Shown: positions 17,259-26,639, numbered from the stretch's first letter. The stretch: 64,000 nucleotides of DNA from JAFAYN01 sp963733105 (GCA_963733105.1 CAVTCB010000005.1:907644-971643); one strand, 5' to 3'. Notes: a model not told the origin generated them from the sequence alone. Numbers and translations: made by a program.

Positions 17259-18587
17259 ATGTCCGCCCCGCGCCTCGCCGGAATCCTGCTCCTCGTCCTG
17301 GCCGGCTGCGCCCTCCCGGGCCGTGGTCCGTCGCGGGCGTCGGGCCCCGGCGTCCTGGTGGGCGGCCGGCCGGCGGGGGGGATCGCGGCCACCGTGCACC
17401 CGGGCTTCTGGCAGGCCGTGGCCGAGCTGGACCTCCGGGCCGCCGAGCGCCGCGCCCCCGACGGGGAGCACCGCGGCTTCGTGCGGGCGGTGCGGCAGCT
17501 GCTGGACGGGCGGATGGAGGAGGCGGAGGGCCCGCTGACGGCCCTGTCGGCGGGCGCGCGCGACTCGGTGCTGCGCAGCGCTTCGCGCGTGGCGCTGTCG
17601 GCGGCGCTGGAGTACCAGGGGAAGTGGGCGGCGCTGGACGAGCTGGCGCGCGGCGGCGGGAGCGCGTCGAGCCGGCCGGGGCACGAGGAGGCGTCCATCG
17701 AGGCGTGGGCGGCGGCGATGCGCCTGGCGCCGGCGCCGGCCTACGACTTCCCCCCCGTCCCGGTGATGCTCCCCTTCGTCCCGGCGAGCACGGGAACCCC
17801 CATCGTCAGCGTGCGGGTGAACGGGACGCCGCGCTGGTTCTGGGTGGACACCGGGAGCAGCGTGACGCTGATCGCCTCGGACGTGGCGGCGCAGGCGGGG
17901 GTGGAGCGGTTGGCCCCCGACACGCTGCGGATGGTGACGGCGGTGGGGGTGACGGGGGCGAGCCCGGCGGTGATCCGCCGCCTGGAGATCGGCGGGCTCA
18001 GGATCGACGGGCAGTCGGCGGCCATCGTGGACGCGCGCGACCTCACCCTGGACTCCGGGCGGGCGACGGGGGAGGCGGGGATCGCCCGGATCGACGGGGT
18101 GATCGGGATGGACGTGATCCGCCGCCTGAACCTGGAGATCGACTTCTTCCGGCGGCGGCTCCGCATCTCCCGGCCGCGCCCGCCGCAGCACCTGGCCGAG
18201 CGGAACCTGCTCTGGCTCGGCTCGCCGGTGGTGCGGATCGAGCAGCCGGACGGACGGCCGCTCTACTTCGGCCTGGACACGGGGGCGGACCGCACCTACG
18301 CCACGGAGGGGCTCCTGCGGAAGCTCCCCCGGCGGCGGCTCCCGCGGCAGCGCCAGGTGCTGGCGGGGTTCGGGGGGGACACGCTGGTGAGCGTCCCCAC
18401 CCTCCCGGACCTGGACGTGACCATCGCGGACCGGCGCTTCTTCCTGAACGAGGTGGCGGTCCACGCGCCCCGCCAGCTCACCTTCCTCCAGCTCGACGGC
18501 GTGATCGGCACCGACACCGCGGCGGGGCTGGTGATGCGCATCGACATGACCAACGGCGTCTTCGGGATCAGCCTGATGCTGACGTAG
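17259..18587 (+). CDS. lipoprotein with two retropepsin-like aspartic protease domains
   Basis: A 442-residue exported protein. The signal ends in LLVLAGC, a lipobox with Cys17. After a helical, TPR-like region (residues about 35-150) come two aspartic-protease half-domains in one chain. The first has the catalytic triad text WVDTGSSVTLIA and a later GVIGMDVI flap/psi-loop partner; the second has GLDTGADRTYATEG and GVIGTDTAAG. Each DTG triplet is intact, so the active dimer could form within one polypeptide. The substrate is unknown, presumably in the periplasm. It lies 65 bp after the methyltransferase gene, with a possible promoter (TTGCGC, 18 bp, TAACGT) near 17167-17196. Confidence 0.85.
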   Translation: MSAPRLAGILLLVLAGCALPGRGPSRASGPGVLVGGRPAGGIAATVHPGFWQAVAELDLRAAERRAPDGEHRGFVRAVRQLLDGRMEEAEGPLTALSAGARDSVLRSASRVALSAALEYQGKWAALDELARGGGSASSRPGHEEASIEAWAAAMRLAPAPAYDFPPVPVMLPFVPASTGTPIVSVRVNGTPRWFWVDTGSSVTLIASDVAAQAGVERLAPDTLRMVTAVGVTGASPAVIRRLEIGGLRIDGQSAAIVDARDLTLDSGRATGEAGIARIDGVIGMDVIRRLNLEIDFFRRRLRISRPRPPQHLAERNLLWLGSPVVRIEQPDGRPLYFGLDTGADRTYATEGLLRKLPRRRLPRQRQVLAGFGGDTLVSVPTLPDLDVTIADRRFFLNEVAVHAPRQLTFLQLDGVIGTDTAAGLVMRIDMTNGVFGISLMLT

Positions 18588-18771
18588 CCGCCCCGTCCCG
18601 CCGCTCCTCCCGATCCGCACCCCCATTCCGACGCACCTTCTCCCCGTCCTCGCCGCCGCGCAGGGGGCCGCCTCCGCGGTCCCCGCGGCCGCCGCCTGGC
18701 CGGCGCTCCTCCTGGGGCTGGCCGCCTCCGCCTGGGTCACGCGCTGGAACGCGCTGGGCCGCAGGCGCGCC

Positions 18772-19968
18772 GTGCTCGCGGAGCGCCTGGGCGAGCTGGA
18801 GCGCCGGCTGGAGCGCGCGGAGGTGACCGCCGCCGGCCGGGCGGCGGTCCACGCCGTCCTGGGCCCCGTCCGCGCGCTCCTCGCCGCGGGGGAGCTGGAC
18901 GCGGCAGCGGAGGCGGTCCGCGAGGCGTCGGCGCGGATCGACGACGCGGTGCGCCGCAGGGCGGAGCTGAAGCAGCGTGGCGCGGAGGTGCTGGAGCTGC
19001 GCGTGGAGCTGGCGCGGGTGGGGATGGAGGTGCACGCGGCCGTGAGCCCGCGCGCGGCGGTGCGGCGCCGGGTGGAGGAGATGGACGCGGGGCTGGCGAC
19101 GCTGCGGGCGGAGGTGGCGGAGGACCGCTTCGCCGGGGACGACGCTCTCCTGGAGGCGCGGATCGCGTCGGAGCGGGAGGGGGTCCGGCGGCTGGGGGCG
19201 CTGGTGGGGGAGGTGGCGGCGGTGGAGGGCGAGGTGGAGCGCCTGGACCGCGCCTACCGCGAAGCGCGGCCGGGGGCGCCGGGGATCTCGGCGCTGCTCG
19301 CCAACCGCTACGTCAACGAGGCGCGCTCGGAGCTGGGGGCGGTGGCCTCCGGCGCCGACTGCGAGCGCGCCGTGGAGCGCGTGGGCGCCCTCCGCGGGCT
19401 GCTGGGGAACGGGCCGGAGGCGGTGGAGACGCTGCGGGAGCACGGGGACGAGGTCAACCGCGCGGCCCGGCGGCTGGGGCGCTCCATGTCGGCGTCGCGC
19501 CGGGTGCTGACGGCGGCGTGGGCGGAGCTGGAGTCCGGGCGCGTCCCGCCGCTGGAGCGGGTGCGCGCCATCCGCCGCGCGATCCGCGAGGAAGCGGGGG
19601 AGCCGGTGGAGGAGGAGTCCCAGGCGGTGGCGGCGGTGAGCGTCGCGCCGGAGCCGGCGGGGGAGGGGGAGGCGCCCGCCCCTGTCGTGCCGGTCGAGCG
19701 GGAGCCGTCGCCGTCCGTGCGACCGGTGCCGGCGTGGTGGAGGCGGGCGGTCCCGGCGGGGGAGCCGGGCACGGCCGAGACGCTGCTGTACGCGGCGTGC
19801 CTCGCGGCGCTGACCGTCCTCGGCTTCCTGGCGATCCGGACGCCGCCGGCGATCTCGACACCGGGGGGCGTGGCCGTCGCGTGCCTGGTGCTGTTCCTCT
19901 GGGGCTTCGGGGTGCAGACCGCGGCGGCGGCGCTGGCGGGGGGGCTGGGGCACCTGCGCAGCCGATGA
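18772..19968 (+). CDS. coiled-coil protein with C-terminal membrane segments (start uncertain)
   Basis: At least 398 residues of unknown function. It is Glu/Arg/Ala-rich alpha-helical coiled coil up to about residue 270, then a linker rich in Pro, Glu and Val, then two hydrophobic segments near the C-terminus (LLYAACLAALTVLGFLAI and GVAVACLVLFLWGFGV). I give GTG 18772, but the same frame is open and protein-like upstream to about 18601, encoding another hydrophobic segment (WPALLLGLAASAWV). There is no ATG, GTG or TTG in that stretch; an ATT at 18625 is the only tempting start. The stop overlaps the RhuM start (ATGA), so the two are coupled. Confidence 0.6.
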   Translation: MLAERLGELERRLERAEVTAAGRAAVHAVLGPVRALLAAGELDAAAEAVREASARIDDAVRRRAELKQRGAEVLELRVELARVGMEVHAAVSPRAAVRRRVEEMDAGLATLRAEVAEDRFAGDDALLEARIASEREGVRRLGALVGEVAAVEGEVERLDRAYREARPGAPGISALLANRYVNEARSELGAVASGADCERAVERVGALRGLLGNGPEAVETLREHGDEVNRAARRLGRSMSASRRVLTAAWAELESGRVPPLERVRAIRRAIREEAGEPVEEESQAVAAVSVAPEPAGEGEAPAPVVPVEREPSPSVRPVPAWWRRAVPAGEPGTAETLLYAACLAALTVLGFLAIRTPPAISTPGGVAVACLVLFLWGFGVQTAAAALAGGLGHLRSR

Positions 19969-21017
19969 GCGGGATGCACGACGACGAGAGCGAGACCGCG
20001 CGCGGCGAGCTGATCCTCTACGAGACGGAGGACGGCCGCACGCGCGTGGAATGCCGCTTCGCCGACGAGACGCTCTGGCTGAGCCAGGCGCTCATGGCCG
20101 AGCTGTTCCAGGTGAAGGTGCCCACCATCAACGAGCACCTGAAAGGCATCTTTGCCGAGGGGGAGGTGGACTCCGGGGCAACTGTTAGGAGTTTCCGAAT
20201 AGTTCGCCAGGAGGGAGAGCGGCAGGTTGCCCGCACGATCGAGCACTACAACCTCGACGTCATCCTGGCCGTGGGATACCGGGTGCGCTCGGTGCGCGGC
20301 ACGCAGTTCCGCCGCTGGGCCACGGAGCGGCTGCGCGAGTACCTGGTGAAGGGCTTCACCCTGGACGACGCGCGGCTGCGCAACCCGCCCATCGACGGCG
20401 AGGGCGTGCCCGACTACTTCGGCGAGCTGCTGGAGCGGATCCGCGACATCCGCGCCAGCGAGCGGCGTATGTACCTGCGCGTGCGCGAGATCTTCGCCAT
20501 GGCCGCCGACTACGTCCCCAGCCAGGAGCAGACCGCGCGCTTCTTCCAGACCATCCAGAACAAGCTGCACTTCGCCGCCACCGGCCGGACCGCCGCCGAG
20601 CTGATCCGCGAGCGGGCGGACCACGGCCGCCCCCACATGGGGCTGACCACCTGGAAGGCGGAGGACGTCCGCAAGGGCGACGTGACGGTAGCCAAGAACT
20701 ACCTGAACGACGGCGAGATCGACGAGCTGAACCGCATCGTCGTCATGTGGCTGGACTACGCCGAGGACCAGGCGCGCCGGCGCCGGCAGGTCTTCCTGCG
20801 CGACTGGGAGGAGCGGCTGGACGCCTTCCTCCGCTTCAACGAGCGCGACGTGCTCCCCGGCGCCGGCCACGTGCGCAAGGCCGACGCCGACCGCCACGCC
20901 GAAGCCGAGTACGAGAAGTTCGCCGCACGCCGTCGGGAGCTGCTGGAAGCCGAGGGCGAGCGCGCCACCCTGGACGCGCTCCGTGCCCACGTGCGGCGCA
21001 TTCCTCCCGGCGCATGA
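19965..21017 (+). CDS. RhuM family protein
   Basis: A 350-residue member of the RhuM (virulence-associated) family, whose biochemical role is unsettled. Diagnostic text: TLWLSQALMAELFQV with an HTH-like helix, NEHLKGIFAEGEVD, HYNLDVILAVGYRVRSVRGTQFRRWATERL, and the later AADYVPSQEQTARFF and ERADHGRPHMGL blocks near the C-terminal domain. It overlaps the coiled-coil gene by 4 bp. A patch near 20173-20215 is poorer in GC than the surroundings. Such genes usually travel with accessory or phage-like islands. A perfect palindromic terminator follows. Confidence 0.88.
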   Translation: MSGMHDDESETARGELILYETEDGRTRVECRFADETLWLSQALMAELFQVKVPTINEHLKGIFAEGEVDSGATVRSFRIVRQEGERQVARTIEHYNLDVILAVGYRVRSVRGTQFRRWATERLREYLVKGFTLDDARLRNPPIDGEGVPDYFGELLERIRDIRASERRMYLRVREIFAMAADYVPSQEQTARFFQTIQNKLHFAATGRTAAELIRERADHGRPHMGLTTWKAEDVRKGDVTVAKNYLNDGEIDELNRIVVMWLDYAEDQARRRRQVFLRDWEERLDAFLRFNERDVLPGAGHVRKADADRHAEAEYEKFAARRRELLEAEGERATLDALRAHVRRIPPGA

Positions 21018-21040
21018 TGTGAAGGCTCGTGGAAACACGT

Positions 21041-21070
21041 CAGCCGCGGCTCCCATGGGAGCCGCGGCTG
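21041..21070. terminator. bidirectional terminator between convergent genes
   Basis: Perfect 13-bp inverted repeat CAGCCGCGGCTCC / GGAGCCGCGGCTG around CATG. It separates the RhuM gene and the convergent amidohydrolase. Confidence 0.8.
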
Positions 21071-21095
21071 TCAGAAGCTCCCCTGTTCCCTGGCT

Positions 21096-22907
21096 CTACT
21101 TCCGGAACACCACCCGCCCCCCCACCACCGTCATCTCCGGCGCCGCCTTGAGGATCTCCGCCTCGGGCACCGTCAGCAGGTCGCGGTCCCACACCACCAG
21201 GTCCGCCAGCATCCCCGGGCGCAGCGTCCCCTTCCGCCGCTCCTCCCACTCCCCGTACGCCGAGGCCGCCGTGTACAGGCGGATCGCCTCCTCGCGGGTC
21301 AGCTTCTGCTCCGGGAGCCACCCCCCCGGGGGCGTTCCCGGCTCCTCGCGGCTCTGGCGCGTCACCGCCGAGTAGATCCCCTCCACCGGCGCCATCGGCT
21401 CCACCGCGAAGTCCGTCCCGAACACCACCGTCGCCCCCGCGTCCAGGAGCGAGCGCCACACGTACGCCCCCTCCACCGCCCGCTCGCGCCCGATCCGCGT
21501 CTCCACCCAGCGCATGTCGCTGGTGGCGTGCGTCGGCTGCATGGAGGCGATCACCCCCAGCCGCGCGAAGCGGGGGACGTCCGCCCGGTCCAGGATCTGG
21601 GCGTGCTCCACCCGGTGGCGGCGCCCGCTCGTCCCGTTCACCCGCGCCGCGCGCTCGAAGGCGTCCAGCGCCTGCCGGTTCGCCGCGTCGCCGATGGCGT
21701 GCAGGATCACCTGCAGCCCCGCCGCGTCCGCCGCCGTCACCAGCGAGTCCAGCTGCGCCGTGGTGTACTGCGCCAGCCCGCGGTGCGAGTGGTCGTCCGC
21801 GAAGGGCTCCAGCATGTACGACGTGCGCGACCCCAGCGTCCCGTCCGTGTACCCCTTCAGCATCCCCACCCGCAGCCACTCGTCCCCGTGCCCCGCGCGC
21901 ACCCCCAGCTCCCGGAAGGCGCCGATGGTGGAGCGCTCCAGCGGGTGCCAGGCGTACACCCGCACCGTCAGCGAGTCGCGGTCGCGCAGCTCGCGGTACG
22001 CCCGCACGTCCGCCGCCGTGGCGCTGGTCTGCACGCTGGTGACCCCCGTGCGGGCCGCCATCTCCAGCGCCGCCGCGATCCCGCGCCTCACCTGCGCCGG
22101 CGTGGGGTCGGGGATGCGGCTCTCCACCAGCCCGCTCGCCGACTCCTTGAGGATCCCCGTGGCCTCGCCCGTGCGCGGGTCGCGCACGATCTCGCCCCCC
22201 TGCGGCGCGCGCGTGCGCGGGCCGATCCCCGCCGCCTGCAGCGCGCGGCGGTTCACCCACCCCACGTGCCCATCCACCCGCGACAGGAACACCGGGTTGT
22301 CCGGGGCCACCCGGTCCAGCAGGTCGCGCCGGGGCCAGCCGTCCGGGCCCACCTCGTCCTTCGGGAGGCGCGTGTGGTCCCACCCGCGACCCACCACCCA
22401 CTCCCCCGGCTGCGCCGCCGCCACCCCCGCCGCCAGCCGCCGCTCGATCTCGGCCAGCGAGGTGGTCCCCACCAGGTTCACCGCCAGGAGCGAGGCCCCG
22501 CCCGAGGCGAAGTGGATGTGCGCGTCGTTGAAGCCCGGCGTCACCAGCCGCCCCGCCAGCTCCACCACCTGCGTCCCCGGGCCGATCAGGAGCGCCGCCT
22601 GGTCGTCCGTCCCCGCCGCGACGACGCGTCCGTCGCGCACCGCCACCGCCTGCACCACCGTGTTCGCGGAGTCGGCCAGGAACACCCGGCCGCCCCGGAG
22701 CACCAGCTCCGCCGGGGCGCCCGGGGGCGGCGGCGGGGGGAGCGAAGGGGCCGCCGGCCGCTCCGCCGTCGCGGCGGCCGGAGCGGGCGCGGGAGCGACG
22801 GGGGGTGCGGGCGTGGGCGCGCACGCGGCCGCGGCGAGCAGGACGGCCGCGGCGAAGGAGTTCCGCTGCATGGCGTGGGGCGGGGTGCGGGTGGCCGAGG
22901 GCGTCAT
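21096..22907 (-). CDS. YtcJ-like amidohydrolase, exported lipoprotein
   Basis: A 603-residue metal-dependent hydrolase of the amidohydrolase-3 family. The N-terminus carries a hydrophobic segment ending LLAAAAC, a candidate lipobox, followed by a Pro/Ala linker. Metal ligands: NDAHIHF (first HxH), the ILHAIGDAANR and HRVEHAQI His residues, and the Asp in GTDFAVEP. The closing beta sandwich ends in GRVVFRK. The start at 22907 overlaps the stop of the upstream gene (ATGA); a second ATG 12 codons in, nearer the signal, is possible. Substrate unknown. Confidence 0.85.
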   Translation of the reverse strand: MTPSATRTPPHAMQRNSFAAAVLLAAAACAPTPAPPVAPAPAPAAATAERPAAPSLPPPPPPGAPAELVLRGGRVFLADSANTVVQAVAVRDGRVVAAGTDDQAALLIGPGTQVVELAGRLVTPGFNDAHIHFASGGASLLAVNLVGTTSLAEIERRLAAGVAAAQPGEWVVGRGWDHTRLPKDEVGPDGWPRRDLLDRVAPDNPVFLSRVDGHVGWVNRRALQAAGIGPRTRAPQGGEIVRDPRTGEATGILKESASGLVESRIPDPTPAQVRRGIAAALEMAARTGVTSVQTSATAADVRAYRELRDRDSLTVRVYAWHPLERSTIGAFRELGVRAGHGDEWLRVGMLKGYTDGTLGSRTSYMLEPFADDHSHRGLAQYTTAQLDSLVTAADAAGLQVILHAIGDAANRQALDAFERAARVNGTSGRRHRVEHAQILDRADVPRFARLGVIASMQPTHATSDMRWVETRIGRERAVEGAYVWRSLLDAGATVVFGTDFAVEPMAPVEGIYSAVTRQSREEPGTPPGGWLPEQKLTREEAIRLYTAASAYGEWEERRKGTLRPGMLADLVVWDRDLLTVPEAEILKAAPEMTVVGGRVVFRK

Positions 22908-23173
22908 CCCTCGCGGCGGTACTGGGGGTCGTTGTACATCTTGAACTGGCGGTACACCTTGGGCACCACCCGCCCCGCGGCGATCTCGCGCAGCAGGACG
23001 GTCATCTCCTCCGCCAGGTCGTCGCGCTGCATGCGGAGGACGGCCAGCCGCTCCCCGCACCGCGCGCGGAAGTCGGGCGCGGCGTCCGGGCGGTCCGCCT
23101 GCTCCTGCATGTGATAGATCTTGAGCTCCACGATGCTGAGCTTGTCGGCCAGCGAGCCCACCGTCTCAGCCAC
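22904..23173 (-). CDS. small helical protein, DUF4254-like
   Basis: An 89-residue protein starting GTG (MAETVGSLADKLSIVELKIY). It shares the ET(V/I)GSL opening and helical pattern with the next gene upstream, so the two are divergent paralogues. The pattern recalls DUF4254, a family often encoded beside LPS glycosyltransferases, but here it is short. It overlaps its upstream neighbour by 8 bp and the amidohydrolase by 4 bp, forming a tight three-gene minus-strand operon. Function unknown. Confidence 0.6.
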   Translation of the reverse strand: MAETVGSLADKLSIVELKIYHMQEQADRPDAAPDFRARCGERLAVLRMQRDDLAEEMTVLLREIAAGRVVPKVYRQFKMYNDPQYRREG

Positions 23174-23387
23174 GGTCCGTCTCCGCGCGCGCCTCCCGGA
23201 CGGCCGTCATCACCGCCTCGTCGATGCGCTCGATCAGGTCGTTGCGCCGCTGGTTCAGCCGGTCCACGGCCCGCTTGGCGGCGGCCACCTGGTGGTCGTC
23301 CTCCACGCGCGCCTTGTCCTCCTCGTGCCAGAGCTCGACGTTGGTCTGCGCGAGCTGCGCGACCAGCGAGCCGATCGTCTCGTTCAT
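23166..23387 (-). CDS. small helical protein, DUF4254-like
   Basis: 73 residues from ATG 23387, the first gene of the three-gene operon. The segments VELWHEEDKARVED and RAVDRLNQRRNDLIERIDE resemble the core of DUF4254 proteins. The open frame continues upstream into a type B repeat, but that text is not protein-like, so I use the internal ATG. Divergent to two heptosyltransferase genes, which supports a link to surface glycan work. The family assignment is by eye. Confidence 0.6.
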   Translation of the reverse strand: MNETIGSLVAQLAQTNVELWHEEDKARVEDDHQVAAAKRAVDRLNQRRNDLIERIDEAVMTAVREARAETDRG

Positions 23388-23511
23388 GCGTGCTGCCGTG
23401 TTCCCGGGTGTCGCAGGTGGTGCCGCACCGGTGCGGCGGCGGTATTCTAACGCCGCGTGGGCGCCTTCGCACGCTCCCGTTCCGGTTGGAGAAGGGATAC
23501 CTTTGGAGTTC

Positions 23512-23800
23512 GGGCGTGCCCCCCGCTGGCGCGGGGGTCGGGCTGCGGCTCCGTAGGGAACGATACGACCGTTCCCAACGGAGTCGAGCCCCGCGCAAAC
23601 TGCGCGCGGGTCTCGCCCCTCCGGGCTCGCATCCCTCACGCAACTGCTTGCCTCGCCTGTGGTTCTGCCGTTGCCGTGCTCCCCTCCCCCCTTGTGGGGG
23701 AGGGGCCGGGGGTGGGGGGTCCGAGGGTCGCACCGGACCCACCGTCCGCACCATCGTGCTCCCCCTCTCCCCTTGTGGGAGAGGGGGCCGGGGGGTGAGG
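23512..23800 (-). repeat. type B intergenic repeat, copy 2 (inverted) with two extra hairpins
   Basis: Inverse of copy 1 from the GCACGCCC end, through CTCCGTAGGGAACG / CGTTCCCAACGGAG and one AAAC-loop module (GAGCCCCGCGC, AAACT, GCGCGCGGGTCTC), to CAACTGCTTGCC. It is followed by two purine/pyrimidine hairpins near 23681-23710 and 23760-23790 with TTGT loops. No gene is seen in the 450-bp gap between the divergent starts. Confidence 0.85.
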
Positions 23801-23840
23801 GCCCGCCCGTCTACCGTAATTCACGCCGTTCCCGGTACCG

Positions 23841-24882
23841 ATGCCCGTTCTGCTCCCGCCGTCCGCGCGGATCTGCCTGGTGATGATGAGCGCGCTGGGC
23901 GACGCCGTGCACGCCCTGGCAGTGGTGACCGCGCTGAAGCGCCACGACCCCGGCTGCCGGATCACCTGGATCCTCCAGCCCGGGCCGGCGTCGCTGGTGC
24001 GCGGGCACCCCGCCGTGGACGAGATCGTGGAGTTCCGGCGCTCGGGCGGGTGGCGCGCCTTCGCCGGGCTGCGGCGCGAGCTGGCCGGGCGCCGGTTCGA
24101 CCTGGTGCTCGACCTCCAGGTCTACTTCAAGGCCAGCGTGGTGACCGCGCTCCTCCGGGCCCCCGTGAAGCTGGGGTTCGACCGCGCCCGCGCCCGCGAC
24201 CTCAACTGGCTGGTCACCACCGACCGCATTCCGCCGCACCCGCCGCAGCACGTCGCCGAGCAGTACTTCGAGTTCCTCCGCCACCTGGGCGTGGACCCCG
24301 AGCCGCCGGAGTGGGGGCTCGGACCGTGGGAGCACGAGCGTCCGGCGCAGCGGGAGCTCCTGGCGGGGCTGGACCGCCCCGCCGCCACCCTGGTGATCGG
24401 GAGCAGCGACGTCCGCAAGGAGTGGCCGGCCGAGCGCTGGGGCGAGCTGTGCGACGTGCTCTCGGAGCGCTTCGGGCTCCGCCCCGTGCTGGCCGGGGGG
24501 AGAAGCCCGCGCGAGCTGGCAGACCGAGCGCCGCATCCGCGAGGTGGCGCGGCACCCCGTCGCCTCCACGCTGGGGTGCCCGCTGCGCGAGCTGGTGGGG
24601 GTGCTGGACGCCTCCGTCCTGGTGGTCTCGCTGGACACCGGGCCGCTGCACATGGCGGTGGCGCTCGGCGTCCCCACCGTCGCCCTCATGGGGTACGTCA
24701 ACCCGAAGCGGGTGGGGCCCTTCCGCCGCTTCCACGACCTGGTGGTGGACGCGTACGGCGACCCCGGCGAGGACTACCCGGTGTCGCTGGAGAAGCGCCC
24801 CGGGCGGATGGAGCGGATCACCGTCGCCGACGTGGTGGCGAGGGTGGAGACGTGGGAGCGCCGCTACCGGCGGGCGGGATGA
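23841..24882 (+). CDS. glycosyltransferase family 9 (heptosyltransferase-like), one frame break
   Basis: Likely transfers heptose to the LPS inner core from ADP-heptose. The N-terminal ICLVMMSALGDAVHALAVV, RGHPAVDEIVEF and LVLDLQVYFKASVV blocks, and the C-terminal SLDTGPLHMAVALGVPTVALMG donor-site block, are standard GT9. The frame shifts by one base near 24505-24520 between the two halves; a one-base insertion explains it. The repaired length is about 346 residues. It overlaps the next, closely related gene by 4 bp, so the two form an operon of tandem paralogues. Confidence 0.85.
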
Positions 24883-25931
24883 TCCGCGTCCCCCTGGACC
24901 GGGTGGCCGTGGTGATGGTGAGCACCGTGGGGAACGCCGTGCACGTCCTCCCCGTGCTCAACTCCATCCGCCGCCACCACCCCGCCGCGCGCATCACCTG
25001 GATCATGCAGCCCGCCTCCGCCGCCCTGGTCCGCGGGCACCCCGCCGTGGACGAGATCCTCCCCTTCGACCGGAAGCGGGGCGCGCGTGGGCTCCTCGAC
25101 CTGCGCCGGGCGCTCGCGGGGCGCGAGTTCGACGTCGTCCTCAACCTCCAGCCCTACCTCAAGGCCGGGCTGGCCTCCGCCCTCGTGCGCGCCCCGGTCA
25201 AGCTGGGGTACGACCGGCGGCGGGCGCGCGACCTCACCTGGCTCTTCGCCACGCACCGGCTCCCGTCCCGGCCGCGCGCCCACGTCCAGGACGAGTACCT
25301 GGAGTTCGTGGAGCACCTGGGCGTCCCGCCGAGCCTGGAGTGGGGGCTGGGCCCCACCGACGGGGAGCGGGCCCGCTACGCCGCCCTCCTCCCCGAGGAC
25401 GGGCGCCCCGTGGCGGCGCTGGTGCTGGGGACCAGCCGCCCCGAGAAGGAGTGGCCCGCGGAGCGCTACGCCGCGCTCGCGGACCGGCTGGAGGGGGAGC
25501 TGGGGACGCGGACGGTGCTGGTGGGCGGGAGGTCGGCGCGCGAGGAGGCCGTCGCGGAGGTCGTCCGGCGCCTCGCCGCCCGCCCCCCGCTCGACCTGCG
25601 CGAGTGGGACCTGCGCCGCCTGGTGTACCTCCTCGACCGCGCCGACGTGCTGGTGAGCCCCGACACCGGGCCGCTGCACGTCGGCGTTGCCCTGGGGACG
25701 CCCACCGTGGCGCTCATGGGGTACACCAACCCCAAGCGCGTCGGGCCGTACCGCCGCTTCCACGACCTCCTCCTCGACGCCTTCGGCGACCCGGGGGAGG
25801 ACTACCCGGTGGACGCGCCGCCCCGCCCGGGGCGGATGGAGCGGATCGGCGTGGGCGCGGTGGCGGAGAAGGCGGCGCTGGCGCTGGAGCGCTATCCGAG
25901 GGGCTCGCGGAGCGGCCACCCCGCGCCGTAG
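24879..25931 (+). CDS. glycosyltransferase family 9 (heptosyltransferase-like)
   Basis: 350 residues, intact, paralogous to the previous gene through the whole length. Same blocks: VAVVMVSTVGNAVHVLPV, RGHPAVDEILPF, VVLNLQPYLKAGL, GTSRPEKEWPAERYA, and SPDTGPLHVGVALGTPTVALMG with the sugar-nucleotide Asp. The start ATG 24879 overlaps the upstream stop (ATGA). Its last 40 bp overlap the 3' end of a convergent Kdo-kinase-like gene. Role: inner-core LPS assembly at the cytoplasmic membrane, inferred from family and neighbours. Confidence 0.9.
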   Translation: MIRVPLDRVAVVMVSTVGNAVHVLPVLNSIRRHHPAARITWIMQPASAALVRGHPAVDEILPFDRKRGARGLLDLRRALAGREFDVVLNLQPYLKAGLASALVRAPVKLGYDRRRARDLTWLFATHRLPSRPRAHVQDEYLEFVEHLGVPPSLEWGLGPTDGERARYAALLPEDGRPVAALVLGTSRPEKEWPAERYAALADRLEGELGTRTVLVGGRSAREEAVAEVVRRLAARPPLDLREWDLRRLVYLLDRADVLVSPDTGPLHVGVALGTPTVALMGYTNPKRVGPYRRFHDLLLDAFGDPGEDYPVDAPPRPGRMERIGVGAVAEKAALALERYPRGSRSGHPAP

Positions 25932-26639
25932 CCCTCCCGCAGCGCCTCCCACCCGTCCGGGCCCACGGGGGCGCGCAGCTTCCGGGCGGAGCGCGCCAGG
26001 CGCAGCAGGTCGCGCTCCCGCTGGCACCCCGGCACCGGGCCGGGATACACCCGCGCCCGGTCGAAGTCCAGCAGGTACACCTCCGCGCCGCGCACCAGGA
26101 GGTTGCGGAGGTTGAGGTCCGGGTGGGCCACTCCGGCCGCGTGCATCCGCCCTACCTGCCGCCCCGCCTCCCGCAGGGCCGCGAGCCGCCCGTCCGCCGG
26201 CGCGTCCCCCAGCCAGGCCGCGGCGTCGCGCGCGCCGGGGACGCGGAGGGTGGCGAAGTGGGCCGTGTAGCCGATCCGGGCGCGCCGCTCCGTCCCCGCG
26301 AGGGGAAGGGGAGTGCGGACGCCGCCCCGCGCCGCAGCCTCCGCGGCGCGCAGCTCCGCCCAGGCGCGGTGCCCCAGGAAGTAGCGTCCGCCGTTCAGGT
26401 GCCGGACCGCGCCGCCGCGCCGGTAGGTGCGCACCACCGCCGCCTCCCCGCTCCGGGAGGAGGACCACGGGGTGCGCCGCCCGCCCGCCGCCGGCCCACC
26501 CGCCCGTCGCCTCCGGCGCGCCGCAGAGGCCCAGGAGCGCCGCGTGCGCCTCGTAGCCGCGGCGCACCAGCATCCGCGCGCCGCCGTCCACCACGGCGGC
26601 GAACTCCGCCAGCAGCGGGTCGCGTGCGAATCGCTCCAT
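25892..26639 (-). CDS. Kdo kinase / LPS kinase-like protein, one frame break
   Basis: A eukaryotic-kinase-fold protein like KdkA/WaaP, which phosphorylates the Kdo-heptose core of LPS. Visible: an N-terminal FARDPLLAEFAAVVDGG, a Gly-rich RRGGAVRHLNGGRYFLG loop, GRMHAAGVAHPDLNLRNLLV (catalytic loop with the Asp and Asn) and YLLDFDRARV (metal-binding Asp). The frame breaks near 26450 in a run of G; dropping one base joins PVVLLPERE to AAVVRTYRRG. Start MERFARDP at 26639, or two codons earlier. It converges with the heptosyltransferases, so the region looks like a core-LPS locus. Confidence 0.8.

Noticed and set aside
23388..23639. Upstream extension of the DUF4254-like protein into the repeat
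   Set aside because: The text is the translated type B repeat; the internal ATG 23387 fits its paralogue.
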